Shown: piece after piece, positions 52,410 through 61,609 of the stretch | Layout: each line of letters begins with the position of its first letter | Position numbering within the stretch: position 1 is the stretch's first letter | Source: Desulfobacteraceae bacterium UBA5616 | GTDB lineage: Bacteria; Desulfobacterota; Desulfobacteria; Desulfobacterales; UBA5616 | Length of the DNA: 64,000 nucleotides | Direction: 5' to 3' | Assembly: GCA_002423615.1 (NCBI GenBank) | Contig: DIKO01000047.1 | Coordinates: forward strand, 1 to 64,000 | Notes under the pieces: generated by a model | Databases searched by the model: none | The model's input: only the letters and a program-made list of their open reading frames with translations | Told to the model about the DNA's origin: nothing | Position numbers and translations under genes: made by a program

Positions 52410-53550
52410 GATGGATATCCTCTTCTTTATTCATCAGAAACTCCAGTAAAAATGCCCTGAAATCATCCTCATCCTCCCCAAGGCTGATTTTTATCCCCAT
52501 AACGCCGAATTGGGCGGGCCATTTGATGTGCCCTGGAATTTTAACGGCATCTTTCTGGGTTGTTACAATCAAATCAGCTTCCATGGCCAAGGCGGCCCGG
52601 GAAATGGCCGAAAAATCCTTCTTCCCATACGGATGATGGTCCGGAAATTCCATATACCCCCCTACCCCGCCGCAATAGTGATCAAGGGTATTCAAAAATG
52701 ACCGGTTATCGGCAATTCCGGAAAATGCGAACACGCGCTTTCCTTGCAGCCGGTTAAGCCCGTCCGGATCCACGATCTGCGATGGATTCCCATCCTTTTC
52801 CATCACTCTTTCCAGAAAAGGTTCATGGCGGGCAAAAAAACACCGCTTATTGCGTGTAAGTCCTATAGCGGACAAATGTTTCTCTCTTTCTCGAGATTCC
52901 TCATCTCCGGATCTAGTAAAAACAAGAGCGTGGCTTCTCGCCAGGGCCTCCGGAGGCTCCCTTAACCGCCCTCTGGGCAGGAGGCGCCGGTTTCCCAAAG
53001 GTTTGCGATAATCCAGCAGGACCATGTCCAGATCCCTGAACAATTTCCGATGCTGAAAACCGTCATCCAGAAGGACGACATCAGGGGCAAATCGCCTAAC
53101 GGCCTTCATCCCGGCGCCGAAGCGGTCCCTTCCAACGATAACGGGTGTTTCTTTCAACAACCCCGCCATCATGAAAGGCTCATCCCCGGCTTCATTCACG
53201 TCCATAAGGATAGTCCCGCCGTCTGATACAATCCCGCCGTTTTTTTCAGCCCTGCCTTTATATCCCCGGCTGATGATGCAGACCTTGTACCCCATGTTCT
53301 TTAAAAGTTCCGCCGTGTAAAGGGTCGTGGGGGTTTTCCCCGTACCGCCCACACAGATATTGCCGATGGAAATTACCCTGCAAGGCAGTTTCCGGACCTG
53401 GAAAAAGCCGCTTTGATACAGAAAATTTCGAGTCCGGACAAGGCCTTCATAACCCCATGAAAACAGAGATAGAAGTGTTGAAAATGAAAATACGCTCGAA
53501 CCCGTATTTTCATCCATGATGAGTTCTATCTTGCGCCTCACAGGATTCAT
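52402..53550 (-). CDS. lpxK: tetraacyldisaccharide 4'-kinase
   Basis: Phosphorylates the 4' position of lipid A. 382 residues with an N-terminal membrane-binding helix, Walker A GNICVGGTGKTPTTLY, VILLDDGFQHRKLFRDLD-type motif (as VVLLDDGFQHR) and ISRGYKG. Start is uncertain: 53550 is used, 53517 is possible, neither with a clear ribosome binding site. Lies between lptG and gmhA. Confidence 0.95.
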   Translation of the reverse strand: MNPVRRKIELIMDENTGSSVFSFSTLLSLFSWGYEGLVRTRNFLYQSGFFQVRKLPCRVISIGNICVGGTGKTPTTLYTAELLKNMGYKVCIISRGYKGRAEKNGGIVSDGGTILMDVNEAGDEPFMMAGLLKETPVIVGRDRFGAGMKAVRRFAPDVVLLDDGFQHRKLFRDLDMVLLDYRKPLGNRRLLPRGRLREPPEALARSHALVFTRSGDEESREREKHLSAIGLTRNKRCFFARHEPFLERVMEKDGNPSQIVDPDGLNRLQGKRVFAFSGIADNRSFLNTLDHYCGGVGGYMEFPDHHPYGKKDFSAISRAALAMEADLIVTTQKDAVKIPGHIKWPAQFGVMGIKISLGEDEDDFRAFLLEFLMNKEEDIHHV

Positions 53551-53565
53551 AGGGCATTCACATCA

Positions 53566-54642
53566 TCATTCGCGTTTCAACAGCACATACGCGCCCCAGC
53601 ATAAAAAGACGAAATTGGTCATCCATGCTGATACCAATGGCGGGATCAGACCGCCGTATCCCAGGGAAAGGCAAAAACTGTAAAACACCCAGTAGAGAAA
53701 GGCGATGCCGATGCCGTAAGCGATGCCCACGGGAAGGCCTTCCTTCATCCCCCTTCTGACGGCGATACCGGTTCCCAAAAGGCAGAGAATGATGCATACA
53801 AAGGGAAAAGCCGTTTTGGCAAACAGATCGACGCGATACGTCGTGGCATCATATCCTTCATTTTCCACCTTTTGTATATACCCATAGAGTTCGGGGAAGC
53901 TCATTTCCTCGGGCTTCTGCGTCACCTTGTGCAAATCTTCCGGCATCAGGGCCAGTTTCTGGATTTTTTCTTCCAGGACACGAGCCTTGAAACCATCTCC
54001 ATCACCGGATCGGGTCTGCTCCAGGATATCGTATAAATGCCAGCCATTTCCATCGAAAATCCCTTTATCGGCGTCGAGCCGGGTGACGAGATGAAAGGAT
54101 TCGTCGAAAAAATAGAGGCTGAGCCCGAACAGAGTTTTATTCACCGGATCATAATGTTTGATATGGGTAATCAGATGGTCGCCTTTGATCCAGATATTGT
54201 GTTCCCGGGTCTTGACCATCTGCTTCTTTTTGACGTCTTCTATCCAGATCTTATTGGCTTTGGGGACGGTCATGGGAACGATGATTTCCGAAGTTCCGAA
54301 CAATATCAAGGTCAAAAAAACGCCGATGAACAGGATCGGCCTTAACAGATAGACCACGCTGATGCCGCTGCTCTGAATGGCGACGATCTCATTATGTTTG
54401 TTCATCAACCCGAGGGCGATAAGGACCGCCAGCAACAGGCATATGGGGACCACATGGACAATGATAAACGGAATATTGTATAGAAAAATGGCAACTGCTT
54501 TGGATGTTTCGACCCCGGATGAGATAAAATTATCGATCTTCTCAAAAAAATCCACGAGAAGGTAAATGGAAAGCACTGAAATCAGAACTATAAAAAAAAA
54601 CCGGAGGATTTCCTTGCTGATATATTTTTGAAGTATTGACAT
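53566..54642 (-). CDS. lptG: LPS export permease LptG
   Basis: Inner-membrane half of the LptB2FG transporter that extracts LPS. 358 residues of the YjgP/YjgQ family: three N-terminal helices, a periplasmic beta-jellyroll and three C-terminal helices. IALGLMNKHNEIVAIQSSGIS is the conserved cytoplasmic loop. It follows lptF in the same direction; lptB is not in the window. Confidence 0.9.
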   Translation of the reverse strand: MSILQKYISKEILRFFFIVLISVLSIYLLVDFFEKIDNFISSGVETSKAVAIFLYNIPFIIVHVVPICLLLAVLIALGLMNKHNEIVAIQSSGISVVYLLRPILFIGVFLTLILFGTSEIIVPMTVPKANKIWIEDVKKKQMVKTREHNIWIKGDHLITHIKHYDPVNKTLFGLSLYFFDESFHLVTRLDADKGIFDGNGWHLYDILEQTRSGDGDGFKARVLEEKIQKLALMPEDLHKVTQKPEEMSFPELYGYIQKVENEGYDATTYRVDLFAKTAFPFVCIILCLLGTGIAVRRGMKEGLPVGIAYGIGIAFLYWVFYSFCLSLGYGGLIPPLVSAWMTNFVFLCWGAYVLLKRE

Positions 54643-54668
54643 GGGTTAATTTTCCATATCCGGTTTGT

Positions 54669-55847
54669 TTATCCGTCCACATGAAATCCCGCGCGTCTCA
54701 ACAGCCCTCTTAAGCCGTGAACACGAACCGGATTCTCCCTGGCGGTCCGGAGGAGTAAGAAAAGACCGATGCCGCCCATGATAAAATTCGGCACCCATAC
54801 ACCGATGGCGGGCGGATAGGTTCCGGATTCTCCCAGAACCCAGCCCATGGAAAGCAACAGATAATACATCAGAAAAAAGATAAGCCCCAATCCCAGACCG
54901 TAGGATTTCCTGCTGGATCTGGACTGAATGCCCAGGGGTACCGCCAGAATGCCCAGGGCCAGGCAGCTAAGGGGTATGGAAAAACGATTATGTAGTTCTA
55001 TCAATGTCTTGTAATAGGCTGTATCCTTTTCGGGGGCAGATTTTAGGTATTTCCACAATTCGTGGACATACATTTCTTCTTCGTCTTTTTTGGAACGTTC
55101 CTTGGCCTTGTCCACCATGGGTTTGATATCCAGCCTCAGATCATAGGTTTCAAAGGTTACCGAATTGCTGACCTTTCGCCTGATATTCACCTGATTGATA
55201 TTCCCGTCGTACAACCGCAGCAGGTAGGATAGCCGGTCCGGATTACTGAAGATTCTGGCTTTCGGGGCGATAATGGTGGTGACGATTTTTTCGTGACGCT
55301 GGTCCTCGATGAACACGTCCCGCATGATATTTTCCTTCAGATCAATTCTCTGGGCGTAGAGCATGACGCCGTCGAAACTGTCGTTGAACATCCTCTCCTT
55401 GAGTCCCACGTTGACATTGGATGCGGCGACATCATAAACCAGTCTTTGAAAGGACGTTTTCCCCCAGGGTGAACCGGCCATGGCCATAAATGCCGTCAAC
55501 CCCCATCCTATGCAGCAAAACACCATGGTCGGGGGCAGGAGTCGGTAGAGGCTGACCCCGCCGGTTTTCAGCGCAATGATCTCATTGTCGACGGACATTC
55601 GTAAAAAGGTGAGCAGCACCGCCATCATCACGGACATGGGAATCACAAATACCAGAAAATCGGGCATCGAATAGAGCATCAGCCTGCCGACCTTTGCCAT
55701 GCCGATATGGTAATTGACGATGAGGTTGGTGATGTAAAGTATTTTCGTCATGAGAAAAATAAACGAAAAAAAGACCAGATTGATGGCAAAAGGCGCGAAC
55801 ATCTCGCGAAAAACGTACCGGTTGATGATGGTATTGATTTTAAACAT
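54669..55847 (-). CDS. lptF: LPS export permease LptF
   Basis: Partner of LptG. 392 residues of the same family, with FRMSVDNEIIALKTGGVSLY-like coupling loop (as FLRMSVDNEIIALKTGG) and NRFSIPLSCLALGILAVPLG. The start codon overlaps the msbA stop (ATGTTTAA). The upstream in-frame codon at 55856 lies inside msbA. Confidence 0.9.
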   Translation of the reverse strand: MFKINTIINRYVFREMFAPFAINLVFFSFIFLMTKILYITNLIVNYHIGMAKVGRLMLYSMPDFLVFVIPMSVMMAVLLTFLRMSVDNEIIALKTGGVSLYRLLPPTMVFCCIGWGLTAFMAMAGSPWGKTSFQRLVYDVAASNVNVGLKERMFNDSFDGVMLYAQRIDLKENIMRDVFIEDQRHEKIVTTIIAPKARIFSNPDRLSYLLRLYDGNINQVNIRRKVSNSVTFETYDLRLDIKPMVDKAKERSKKDEEEMYVHELWKYLKSAPEKDTAYYKTLIELHNRFSIPLSCLALGILAVPLGIQSRSSRKSYGLGLGLIFFLMYYLLLSMGWVLGESGTYPPAIGVWVPNFIMGGIGLFLLLRTARENPVRVHGLRGLLRRAGFHVDG

Positions 55848-57600
55848 CGCCGCCACCGGGGTTATACTGCAAGTGATGGAGCTTGAAATATTCCCCTTTC
55901 AAAGTCATCAGCTCCTGGTGCATGCCGGTTTCCACAATCCTGCCGTTAACCATCATGACGATACGGTCTGCGTTGATGATGGTGGAAAGCCGATGAGCGA
56001 TGACAAAGGTGGTCCTTCCCTGCATCAGGTTTTCAAGGGCCTTCTGGACCAGTTGTTCCGCTTCGGAATCCAGCGCTGAAGTGGCTTCGTCAAGAATTAA
56101 AATGGGCGCGTCTTTCAATAGCGCCCTGGCCACACAGATGCGCTGTTTTTCCCCGCCGGACAGCCGGGCGCCGAGTTCGCCGATGTTGGTCTCAAACCCA
56201 TGGGGAAAGTTTTTTATAAAATCATAGGCATAGGCTGACTTTGCCGCATTTTCGATTTCCATGTCCGTTGCAGCCGCGTTTCCGTAAGCAATGTTGTTCC
56301 GGACCGTATCGTTAAACAGGATGGGCTCCTGGGTGACAATCGCGATCTGCCGGCGCAGGGAGGATATCGATACATTGCGAATGTCGAGCCCGTCGATTTC
56401 GATGACGCCACTGGAAACGTCGTAAAATCTGGGGATCAGGTTGACCAGGGTGGTTTTGCCGCCGCCGCTCATGCCCACCAAAGCCAGAACCTCTCCGGGG
56501 TTCACAGCCAGATTGATATTTTTCAGAACAAACTCTTCCTCGTATTTAAAGAAGACTTCCTTGAATTCCACCCGATGGGGACCCGTAATCAGGGACACCG
56601 GATTTTCAGCCTCCCGGATATCCGTGTCTTTTTCAATGATATCAAACACCCGGTCCACTGCAGCCAGGCCCTGCTGGATCGCGTTGTTGATTTTTGAAAA
56701 ATGCTTTAACGGGGAATACAGCATGGTGACCCCTGCGATGAAGGAAAAAAAAGTACCCGGGGTGGAGTCTCCGTTGATCACCCGGGAACCGCCGTAGTAG
56801 ATGATAATCGATATGGCGATATACCCGAGAAACTCCATTATGGGAGAGGAAAGTGCATGGGCTCTGACCTCTTTCATTTCGATTTTAAAGAGCTCCAGAG
56901 TTTTATTGAAGAAGCGCCCTTTTTCAAAATCTTCCATACCGAAGGCCTTGACGATCTTGTTCCCCGCAAAGGTTTCATGCAGAAAGGAACTCATGTTGCC
57001 CATGGATTCCTGGCGCCTGGTGCTGACCTTTCTGACCCGCCGCCCGATTTTGATGATGGGATAAAACGCCAGGGGTATAACAAAAAATGCGACCAGGGCC
57101 ATTTTCCAGTCCTGATAAAAAATAACGCCGGTAAGACCGATAACGGTAAAAACATCTTTCAAGGAACTGGTTACCGATGACGACACCATGTTCTTTATGA
57201 TCATCACGTCGTTCACCACCCGGGAAATCAAGGCTCCTGTTTTTTCCCGGTGAAAAAAGGATATGGGCATGTCCTGGATGCGGTTGTAAAGCATGTTTCT
57301 CAATTCCCGGATGATCCCCTGCCCCACATAATCCATGTAATAGGTTTGCCCGTAAGTGGTGAAGCTCTTGATCAGGGCCACGATGATGACCACAACAGGG
57401 ATAAAGGCCAGCATCCGCGCATCTTTCTCGACAAAAATCCGGTCGATGACCGGTTTCACCAGGTAGGCCAAGGCGGCCGTGGTTCCGGCACCGGCAATCA
57501 TGCACAGAACGGCGGAAATCAACCGGACTTGATTCTTCCGGATCAGTCCGATAATGGTTTTGTGCCGGTGTTTGAAATTAAAAAGGGGCTTTTTAGTCAT
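55840..57600 (-). CDS. msbA: lipid A export ABC transporter MsbA
   Basis: 586-residue ABC half-transporter flipping core-lipid A. Six helices in an N-terminal ABC exporter domain, then Walker A GMSGGGKTTLVN, signature LSGGEKQR and Walker B ILILDEATSALD. Start ATG 57600 lies 5 bases before the DUF374 stop... reading on from it, with no ribosome binding site of its own, so coupling is likely; a TTG at 57612 would add four residues. Confidence 0.93.
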   Translation of the reverse strand: MTKKPLFNFKHRHKTIIGLIRKNQVRLISAVLCMIAGAGTTAALAYLVKPVIDRIFVEKDARMLAFIPVVVIIVALIKSFTTYGQTYYMDYVGQGIIRELRNMLYNRIQDMPISFFHREKTGALISRVVNDVMIIKNMVSSSVTSSLKDVFTVIGLTGVIFYQDWKMALVAFFVIPLAFYPIIKIGRRVRKVSTRRQESMGNMSSFLHETFAGNKIVKAFGMEDFEKGRFFNKTLELFKIEMKEVRAHALSSPIMEFLGYIAISIIIYYGGSRVINGDSTPGTFFSFIAGVTMLYSPLKHFSKINNAIQQGLAAVDRVFDIIEKDTDIREAENPVSLITGPHRVEFKEVFFKYEEEFVLKNINLAVNPGEVLALVGMSGGGKTTLVNLIPRFYDVSSGVIEIDGLDIRNVSISSLRRQIAIVTQEPILFNDTVRNNIAYGNAAATDMEIENAAKSAYAYDFIKNFPHGFETNIGELGARLSGGEKQRICVARALLKDAPILILDEATSALDSEAEQLVQKALENLMQGRTTFVIAHRLSTIINADRIVMMVNGRIVETGMHQELMTLKGEYFKLHHLQYNPGGGDV

Positions 57601-57604
57601 CTGA

Positions 57605-58282
57605 TCAATCAATATTATGATGATAATGGAGATCCAGTTGCCGGGTCAGGCGGTTCAATTCCCGTTCAAGCTGTTCACGGCATTCCTCTTCCAGGGTTTT
57701 GTCGGCGTCCGATGGAACATATAAGGGAGCACCGTAAGCCATGGTGCATTTTGAAAAAGGCAGGGGTAGAATAAAACGATCCCAACTTGAAAATACCTTG
57801 ATCCGGCCGGCGCTGTAGGTTACCGGCACAAGGGGATACCCGGTCTTTTTCGCGCAGGTAATCACACCCGGTTTGACCTTGAACCGGGGTCCCTGGGGAC
57901 CATCCGGGGTAAAACCGCCGGGCCTTTGATTTTCCTTAAGATTCTTGATCATTCCGGCCAAAGCCCGCAAGCCCCCCCGGGTGGAAGATCCCCTGACCGC
58001 TTCCTGGCCCTGAAAATTGATGATACGGCGAATGATTTCCCCGTCCCTGGACTGGCTCACCAGAACCAGGCAGTTGATGTTTTTCAGCATATAACTGGGA
58101 AGCAGAAGTCTGGAGTGCCAGAACACGAGGATGTATTTTTGTGATTTCATCACTTCTTCAACCTGTTCCCCGCCCAGGACTTCAATCCTTGATGTTAAAA
58201 AAATCGCGTCGATCAACAATTTCCCGGATATGCCGAAAAAATTCCATTTCAGCTCGGAGAGGAAGTTCTTCAACGGATTCAT
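57605..58282 (-). CDS. lysophospholipid acyltransferase family protein (DUF374)
   Basis: 225 residues. FWHSRLLLP (H56) and TPDGPQGP (125-132) are the DUF374 hallmarks, a branch of the PlsC-like acyltransferases often placed beside lpxB, msbA and waaA. Substrate unknown. Start overlaps lpxB stop by 4 bases; stop lies near msbA. Confidence 0.9.
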   Translation of the reverse strand: MNPLKNFLSELKWNFFGISGKLLIDAIFLTSRIEVLGGEQVEEVMKSQKYILVFWHSRLLLPSYMLKNINCLVLVSQSRDGEIIRRIINFQGQEAVRGSSTRGGLRALAGMIKNLKENQRPGGFTPDGPQGPRFKVKPGVITCAKKTGYPLVPVTYSAGRIKVFSSWDRFILPLPFSKCTMAYGAPLYVPSDADKTLEEECREQLERELNRLTRQLDLHYHHNID

Positions 58283-59418
58283 GACATCATTTCCAGGGCG
58301 ATCCGGGCCACGCGTCCGGACGCACCCGGTTCGCCGAGAAGCCTCCGTACACCATCCAGTTCTTTTCTCATCAGCCCGTATCGGGCATCATTCGACAGGA
58401 TATCCAGAACGGTCCCCGCGATATTCCGGGGCTCGGCGCTGTCCTGCAAAAGCTCCGGAACCACGTCTTTTCCGGCGATCAGGTTCACAGGGGAGGCAAA
58501 TTTTACCTTCACCAGATGTTTGGCCAGGAAATAACTTAAACGAGACATTTTGTACAACACCACCATGGGGATACCGGCTATGGCCGCCTCCAGCGTCACC
58601 GTGCCCGATGCTGCCACAACGAAATCCGCGGTTTTGAATATTTCATAAACACCTTCAGGGACCAGATCAAAATCCAGGGTCGACCGATAGGGACCGACGA
58701 TATGCTCAACCAGTCCTTTGTCCAGAGACGGCGCAACAGATATCCGGAATTTGAGATCCGGTTTTTCACATCTCAGAATTTTAGCGGCTTCCATCATCAC
58801 CGGCAGTAGCATTAAAATTTCCTTTTCCCGGGAACCCGGCAGGAGGGCGATGGTTTTCCCGGTTTTTCCGATATTGCCCGAATCGTTGCTCAATCCCCGG
58901 AGCGGGCCGTCCAGCAACGGGTGTCCAACATAAGATACAGCCATGCGATGATCCCGGTAAAAGGCTTCTTCAAAAGGAAAAATCACGGCCATGCGGTCGA
59001 CGCGTTTTTTAAGGGTCCTGATCCGGCCGGGCCGCCAGGCCCAGACCTTGGGGCTGATATAATAAAGAACCGGTATGCCGAGCCTGTGAGCTGTTTTAGC
59101 GACATGTAAATTGAACCCGGGGAAATCGATAAGGATTAAAAGATTGGGCCTGCGGTTTCGCAGAATACCCTTGGCGGTTTTCAAGGCCTTTAAAACCGAA
59201 GGCAATTTTCCCAGCACCTCGGTGAACCCCATCACGGAGAGCTCCCGGATATCCAGGAACAGCTGACAACCTTCTTTTCTGAGAAACGCTCCCCCGGCCC
59301 CGATAAAGGAGATCCTTTGGTCCATTTCGCGGATAGCTCTGACCAGTCCGGCCCCATGAAGATCCCCCGAGGCTTCCCCGGTGAGGATCATCACGGTTTT
59401 TCCGTTTCCGGAAAACAC
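58279..59418 (-). CDS. lpxB: lipid-A-disaccharide synthase
   Basis: Joins UDP-2,3-diacylglucosamine and lipid X to the lipid A disaccharide. TGEASGDLHGA near the start and LLPGSREKEI in the middle. From GTG 59418 (AGGA 8 bases upstream) 379 residues, close to the family length; the frame extends upstream to a TTG at 59472, overlapping lpxI, which would give 397. The GTG start is inferred. Confidence 0.94.
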   Translation of the reverse strand: MFSGNGKTVMILTGEASGDLHGAGLVRAIREMDQRISFIGAGGAFLRKEGCQLFLDIRELSVMGFTEVLGKLPSVLKALKTAKGILRNRRPNLLILIDFPGFNLHVAKTAHRLGIPVLYYISPKVWAWRPGRIRTLKKRVDRMAVIFPFEEAFYRDHRMAVSYVGHPLLDGPLRGLSNDSGNIGKTGKTIALLPGSREKEILMLLPVMMEAAKILRCEKPDLKFRISVAPSLDKGLVEHIVGPYRSTLDFDLVPEGVYEIFKTADFVVAASGTVTLEAAIAGIPMVVLYKMSRLSYFLAKHLVKVKFASPVNLIAGKDVVPELLQDSAEPRNIAGTVLDILSNDARYGLMRKELDGVRRLLGEPGASGRVARIALEMMS

Positions 59419-59462
59419 TTTTTTTTCCTGGCTCAACGTATTGTATTCCCGGCTCAGTGTTA

Positions 59463-60290
59463 TTACGTCCAACCTTCCAAGGTCTCTTCATCAACAGCCA
59501 CGATGGTCATCCGGAATCGATCCGCAAGGGCGACCATGTCATCCTTGTCAAAAACGACGGTTTTTCCGGCTTCAACGGCCAGCACCTTGATTCCTGCCGC
59601 CTCCATGGCCCCAATGGTGTCAACGCCGGCTGCCGGTACGTCGAATCTCATATCCTGGCAGGGCTTGCTGGTTTTTACCACTACCCCCTGTCCCCGGGAA
59701 AGAGTCCCCCCCCTTTTGATGGTGGCATCCGTTCCGTCAACGGCTTCTACCGCAAGCACCGATCCGCCCGCCACGACTACGCTCTGGCCGATGTCAAGTT
59801 CTCCAATCCGCTTGGAAACGGTGAAACCGAACTTGATGTCGGCAAGCTCATCTACCGTGGGTTTTCTTCGGGTCCAGCACCCTTTTTCGGCCAGAAGCTC
59901 GGGCAGAAAACGGGTCGAGGGTAAAATTTCGATGCCCTCCTTTTGAAGAACCCCTGCGAATGCGCGGAGAAGCGCGTCATCCTGGGTGTTGTCCATGGCC
60001 GAAACCACGGCGATGGCCAGCAAGTCCGGCTCAACATCGGCGAACATCCGCGTTTTGTTGACGGCTCCCAGCATAACGGCCTGGGTAACGGCGTTTTTCT
60101 TAAAAAACTGAATCAACCGCTGGAGTTGACCCAGATTCACCCATTCCATGGACGCCACCCGACATGAAAGGGCCGGGTCAGCTTCACCCAGCAGTCCGGC
60201 AGCATACACCGCATAGCCGTTTTGTCCTGCTTTTTGAGAAAAAATTAGGGGGAACTGACCGCTCCCCGCGATAAGGCCGATTCTCATCAT
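59463..60290 (-). CDS. lpxI: UDP-2,3-diacylglucosamine pyrophosphatase LpxI
   Basis: Hydrolyses UDP-2,3-diacylglucosamine to lipid X, replacing LpxH in alpha- and delta-proteobacteria. From ATG 60290, 275 residues of the DUF1009 family: IGLIAGSGQFPLIFSQKA at the start, GAVNKTRMF and GGSVLAVEAVDGTDATI. The upstream frame to 60446 runs into lpxA in antiphase and is not counted. lpxA ends 56 bases upstream. Confidence 0.92.
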   Translation of the reverse strand: MMRIGLIAGSGQFPLIFSQKAGQNGYAVYAAGLLGEADPALSCRVASMEWVNLGQLQRLIQFFKKNAVTQAVMLGAVNKTRMFADVEPDLLAIAVVSAMDNTQDDALLRAFAGVLQKEGIEILPSTRFLPELLAEKGCWTRRKPTVDELADIKFGFTVSKRIGELDIGQSVVVAGGSVLAVEAVDGTDATIKRGGTLSRGQGVVVKTSKPCQDMRFDVPAAGVDTIGAMEAAGIKVLAVEAGKTVVFDKDDMVALADRFRMTIVAVDEETLEGWT

Positions 60291-60345
60291 CCTGTTTTTT
60301 GGCTTGATTGTTAAAACCCCTGAAAAATCAAGAAGGGGATTCCGG

Positions 60346-61122
60346 TTACCGGGAGACGCCTCTTTCCGACCTTTTAACAAACTCGACGAGATTGACGACT
60401 TCGGGCGTTTGTTCGACTTCCGCTTTGACCCGTTCGACGGCTTCATTTACGGTCAACCCGATTCTGAATAAAATCCGGTAGGCTTTTTTGATGAAGTTGA
60501 TCTGTTCATCGGTAAATCCCCGGCGTTTCAATCCCACCTTGTTAAGCCCGTGGAGCTGGATGGTGGAGCGGTCGCCGGCGGCGATCACGTAGGGCGGTAT
60601 GTCCTTGACAACAGCGGATGCTCCCCCAACATAGGCATGATCCCCGACCTGAACAAACTGATGAATGGCGGTCAGCCCTCCGATGGAGACATAGTCCCCC
60701 AATGTGATATGCCCGGCCAGGGTGGCGCAATTCGCCAGGATGGCCATATTCCCGATTTTGCAGTCATGGGCGACATGGACATAGGCCATCAGCAAGGTAT
60801 TGTCTCCAACCTGGGTGATGCCGCCCCCCAGTTCCGTTCCCCGGTTAATGGTGACGAATTCCCGGACCACGGTGTTGTTTCCGATTTTGACAAAGGTCTC
60901 CTCCCCCTTGAACTTCAAGTCCTGGGGAACCCCGCCGACGGATGCGAACTGAAATATTCTGCACCCCGAACCGATTGTGACATTGGGATCAATCACCACA
61001 TGAGGGCCGATCACCGTACCTTTACCGATGACCACATTTTCCCTTATAACGGTATACGGGCCGATTTCCACATTCTCGTCGATTTGGACCCGCTTATCGA
61101 TAACTGCTGTTGGGTGAATCAT
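60346..61122 (-). CDS. lpxA: acyl-ACP--UDP-N-acetylglucosamine O-acyltransferase
   Basis: First committed step of lipid A synthesis. 258 residues of left-handed beta-helix hexapeptide repeats starting IHPTAVIDKRVQIDENVEIG, with the catalytic-type histidine in AYVHVAHDC and a C-terminal helical tail. Start overlaps the fabZ stop by 4 bases. Confidence 0.96.
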   Translation of the reverse strand: MIHPTAVIDKRVQIDENVEIGPYTVIRENVVIGKGTVIGPHVVIDPNVTIGSGCRIFQFASVGGVPQDLKFKGEETFVKIGNNTVVREFVTINRGTELGGGITQVGDNTLLMAYVHVAHDCKIGNMAILANCATLAGHITLGDYVSIGGLTAIHQFVQVGDHAYVGGASAVVKDIPPYVIAAGDRSTIQLHGLNKVGLKRRGFTDEQINFIKKAYRILFRIGLTVNEAVERVKAEVEQTPEVVNLVEFVKRSERGVSR

Positions 61123-61568
61123 TTTGTTACTCCTACCGTGGCCATCAACTCCGCCTCGGCCACGAGCTTGCCGTCAACAAAGGCTTTCCCCGCCATTTTG
61201 AACACCCTGGCGCGCTGCTTTAAAATCTCCAGTTCCAGGATCAGCTGATCTCCGGGAACAACCGGCTGGCGGAACCTGACCTTGTCTATCCCGGTGAAAT
61301 AGATCAGTTGAGCGGCTGGGTCTTCCTGGGAGTTGGAGGCGTAGGCAAGGACCCCCCCTGCCTGTCCCATGGCTTCCACGATGAGCACCCCCGGCATGAT
61401 GGGGGTCCCCGGAAAATGCCCCTGGAAAAAAGGTTCATTCATGGTCACGTTCTTAAGAGCGGTGATCTTTTTCCCCGGCTCGATTTCAACAATGCGATCG
61501 ACCAGTAAAAACGGATATCGATGCGGTAAAAACCTCATGATTTCCAAAATATTATAGTTCACTCCCAT
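61119..61568 (-). CDS. fabZ: 3-hydroxyacyl-ACP dehydratase FabZ
   Basis: Fatty-acid elongation dehydratase. 149 residues: HRYPFLLVDRI and FFQGHFPGTPIMPGVLIVEA (catalytic His and the Glu in the following helix). GGGGG lies 8 bases before the ATG. lpxA is directly downstream, overlapping by 4 bases. Confidence 0.96.
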   Translation of the reverse strand: MGVNYNILEIMRFLPHRYPFLLVDRIVEIEPGKKITALKNVTMNEPFFQGHFPGTPIMPGVLIVEAMGQAGGVLAYASNSQEDPAAQLIYFTGIDKVRFRQPVVPGDQLILELEILKQRARVFKMAGKAFVDGKLVAEAELMATVGVTK

Positions 61569-61609
61569 AGAACGTCCCCCTTATTTCGCATCGATTTTCA
61601 TCAGAATGC

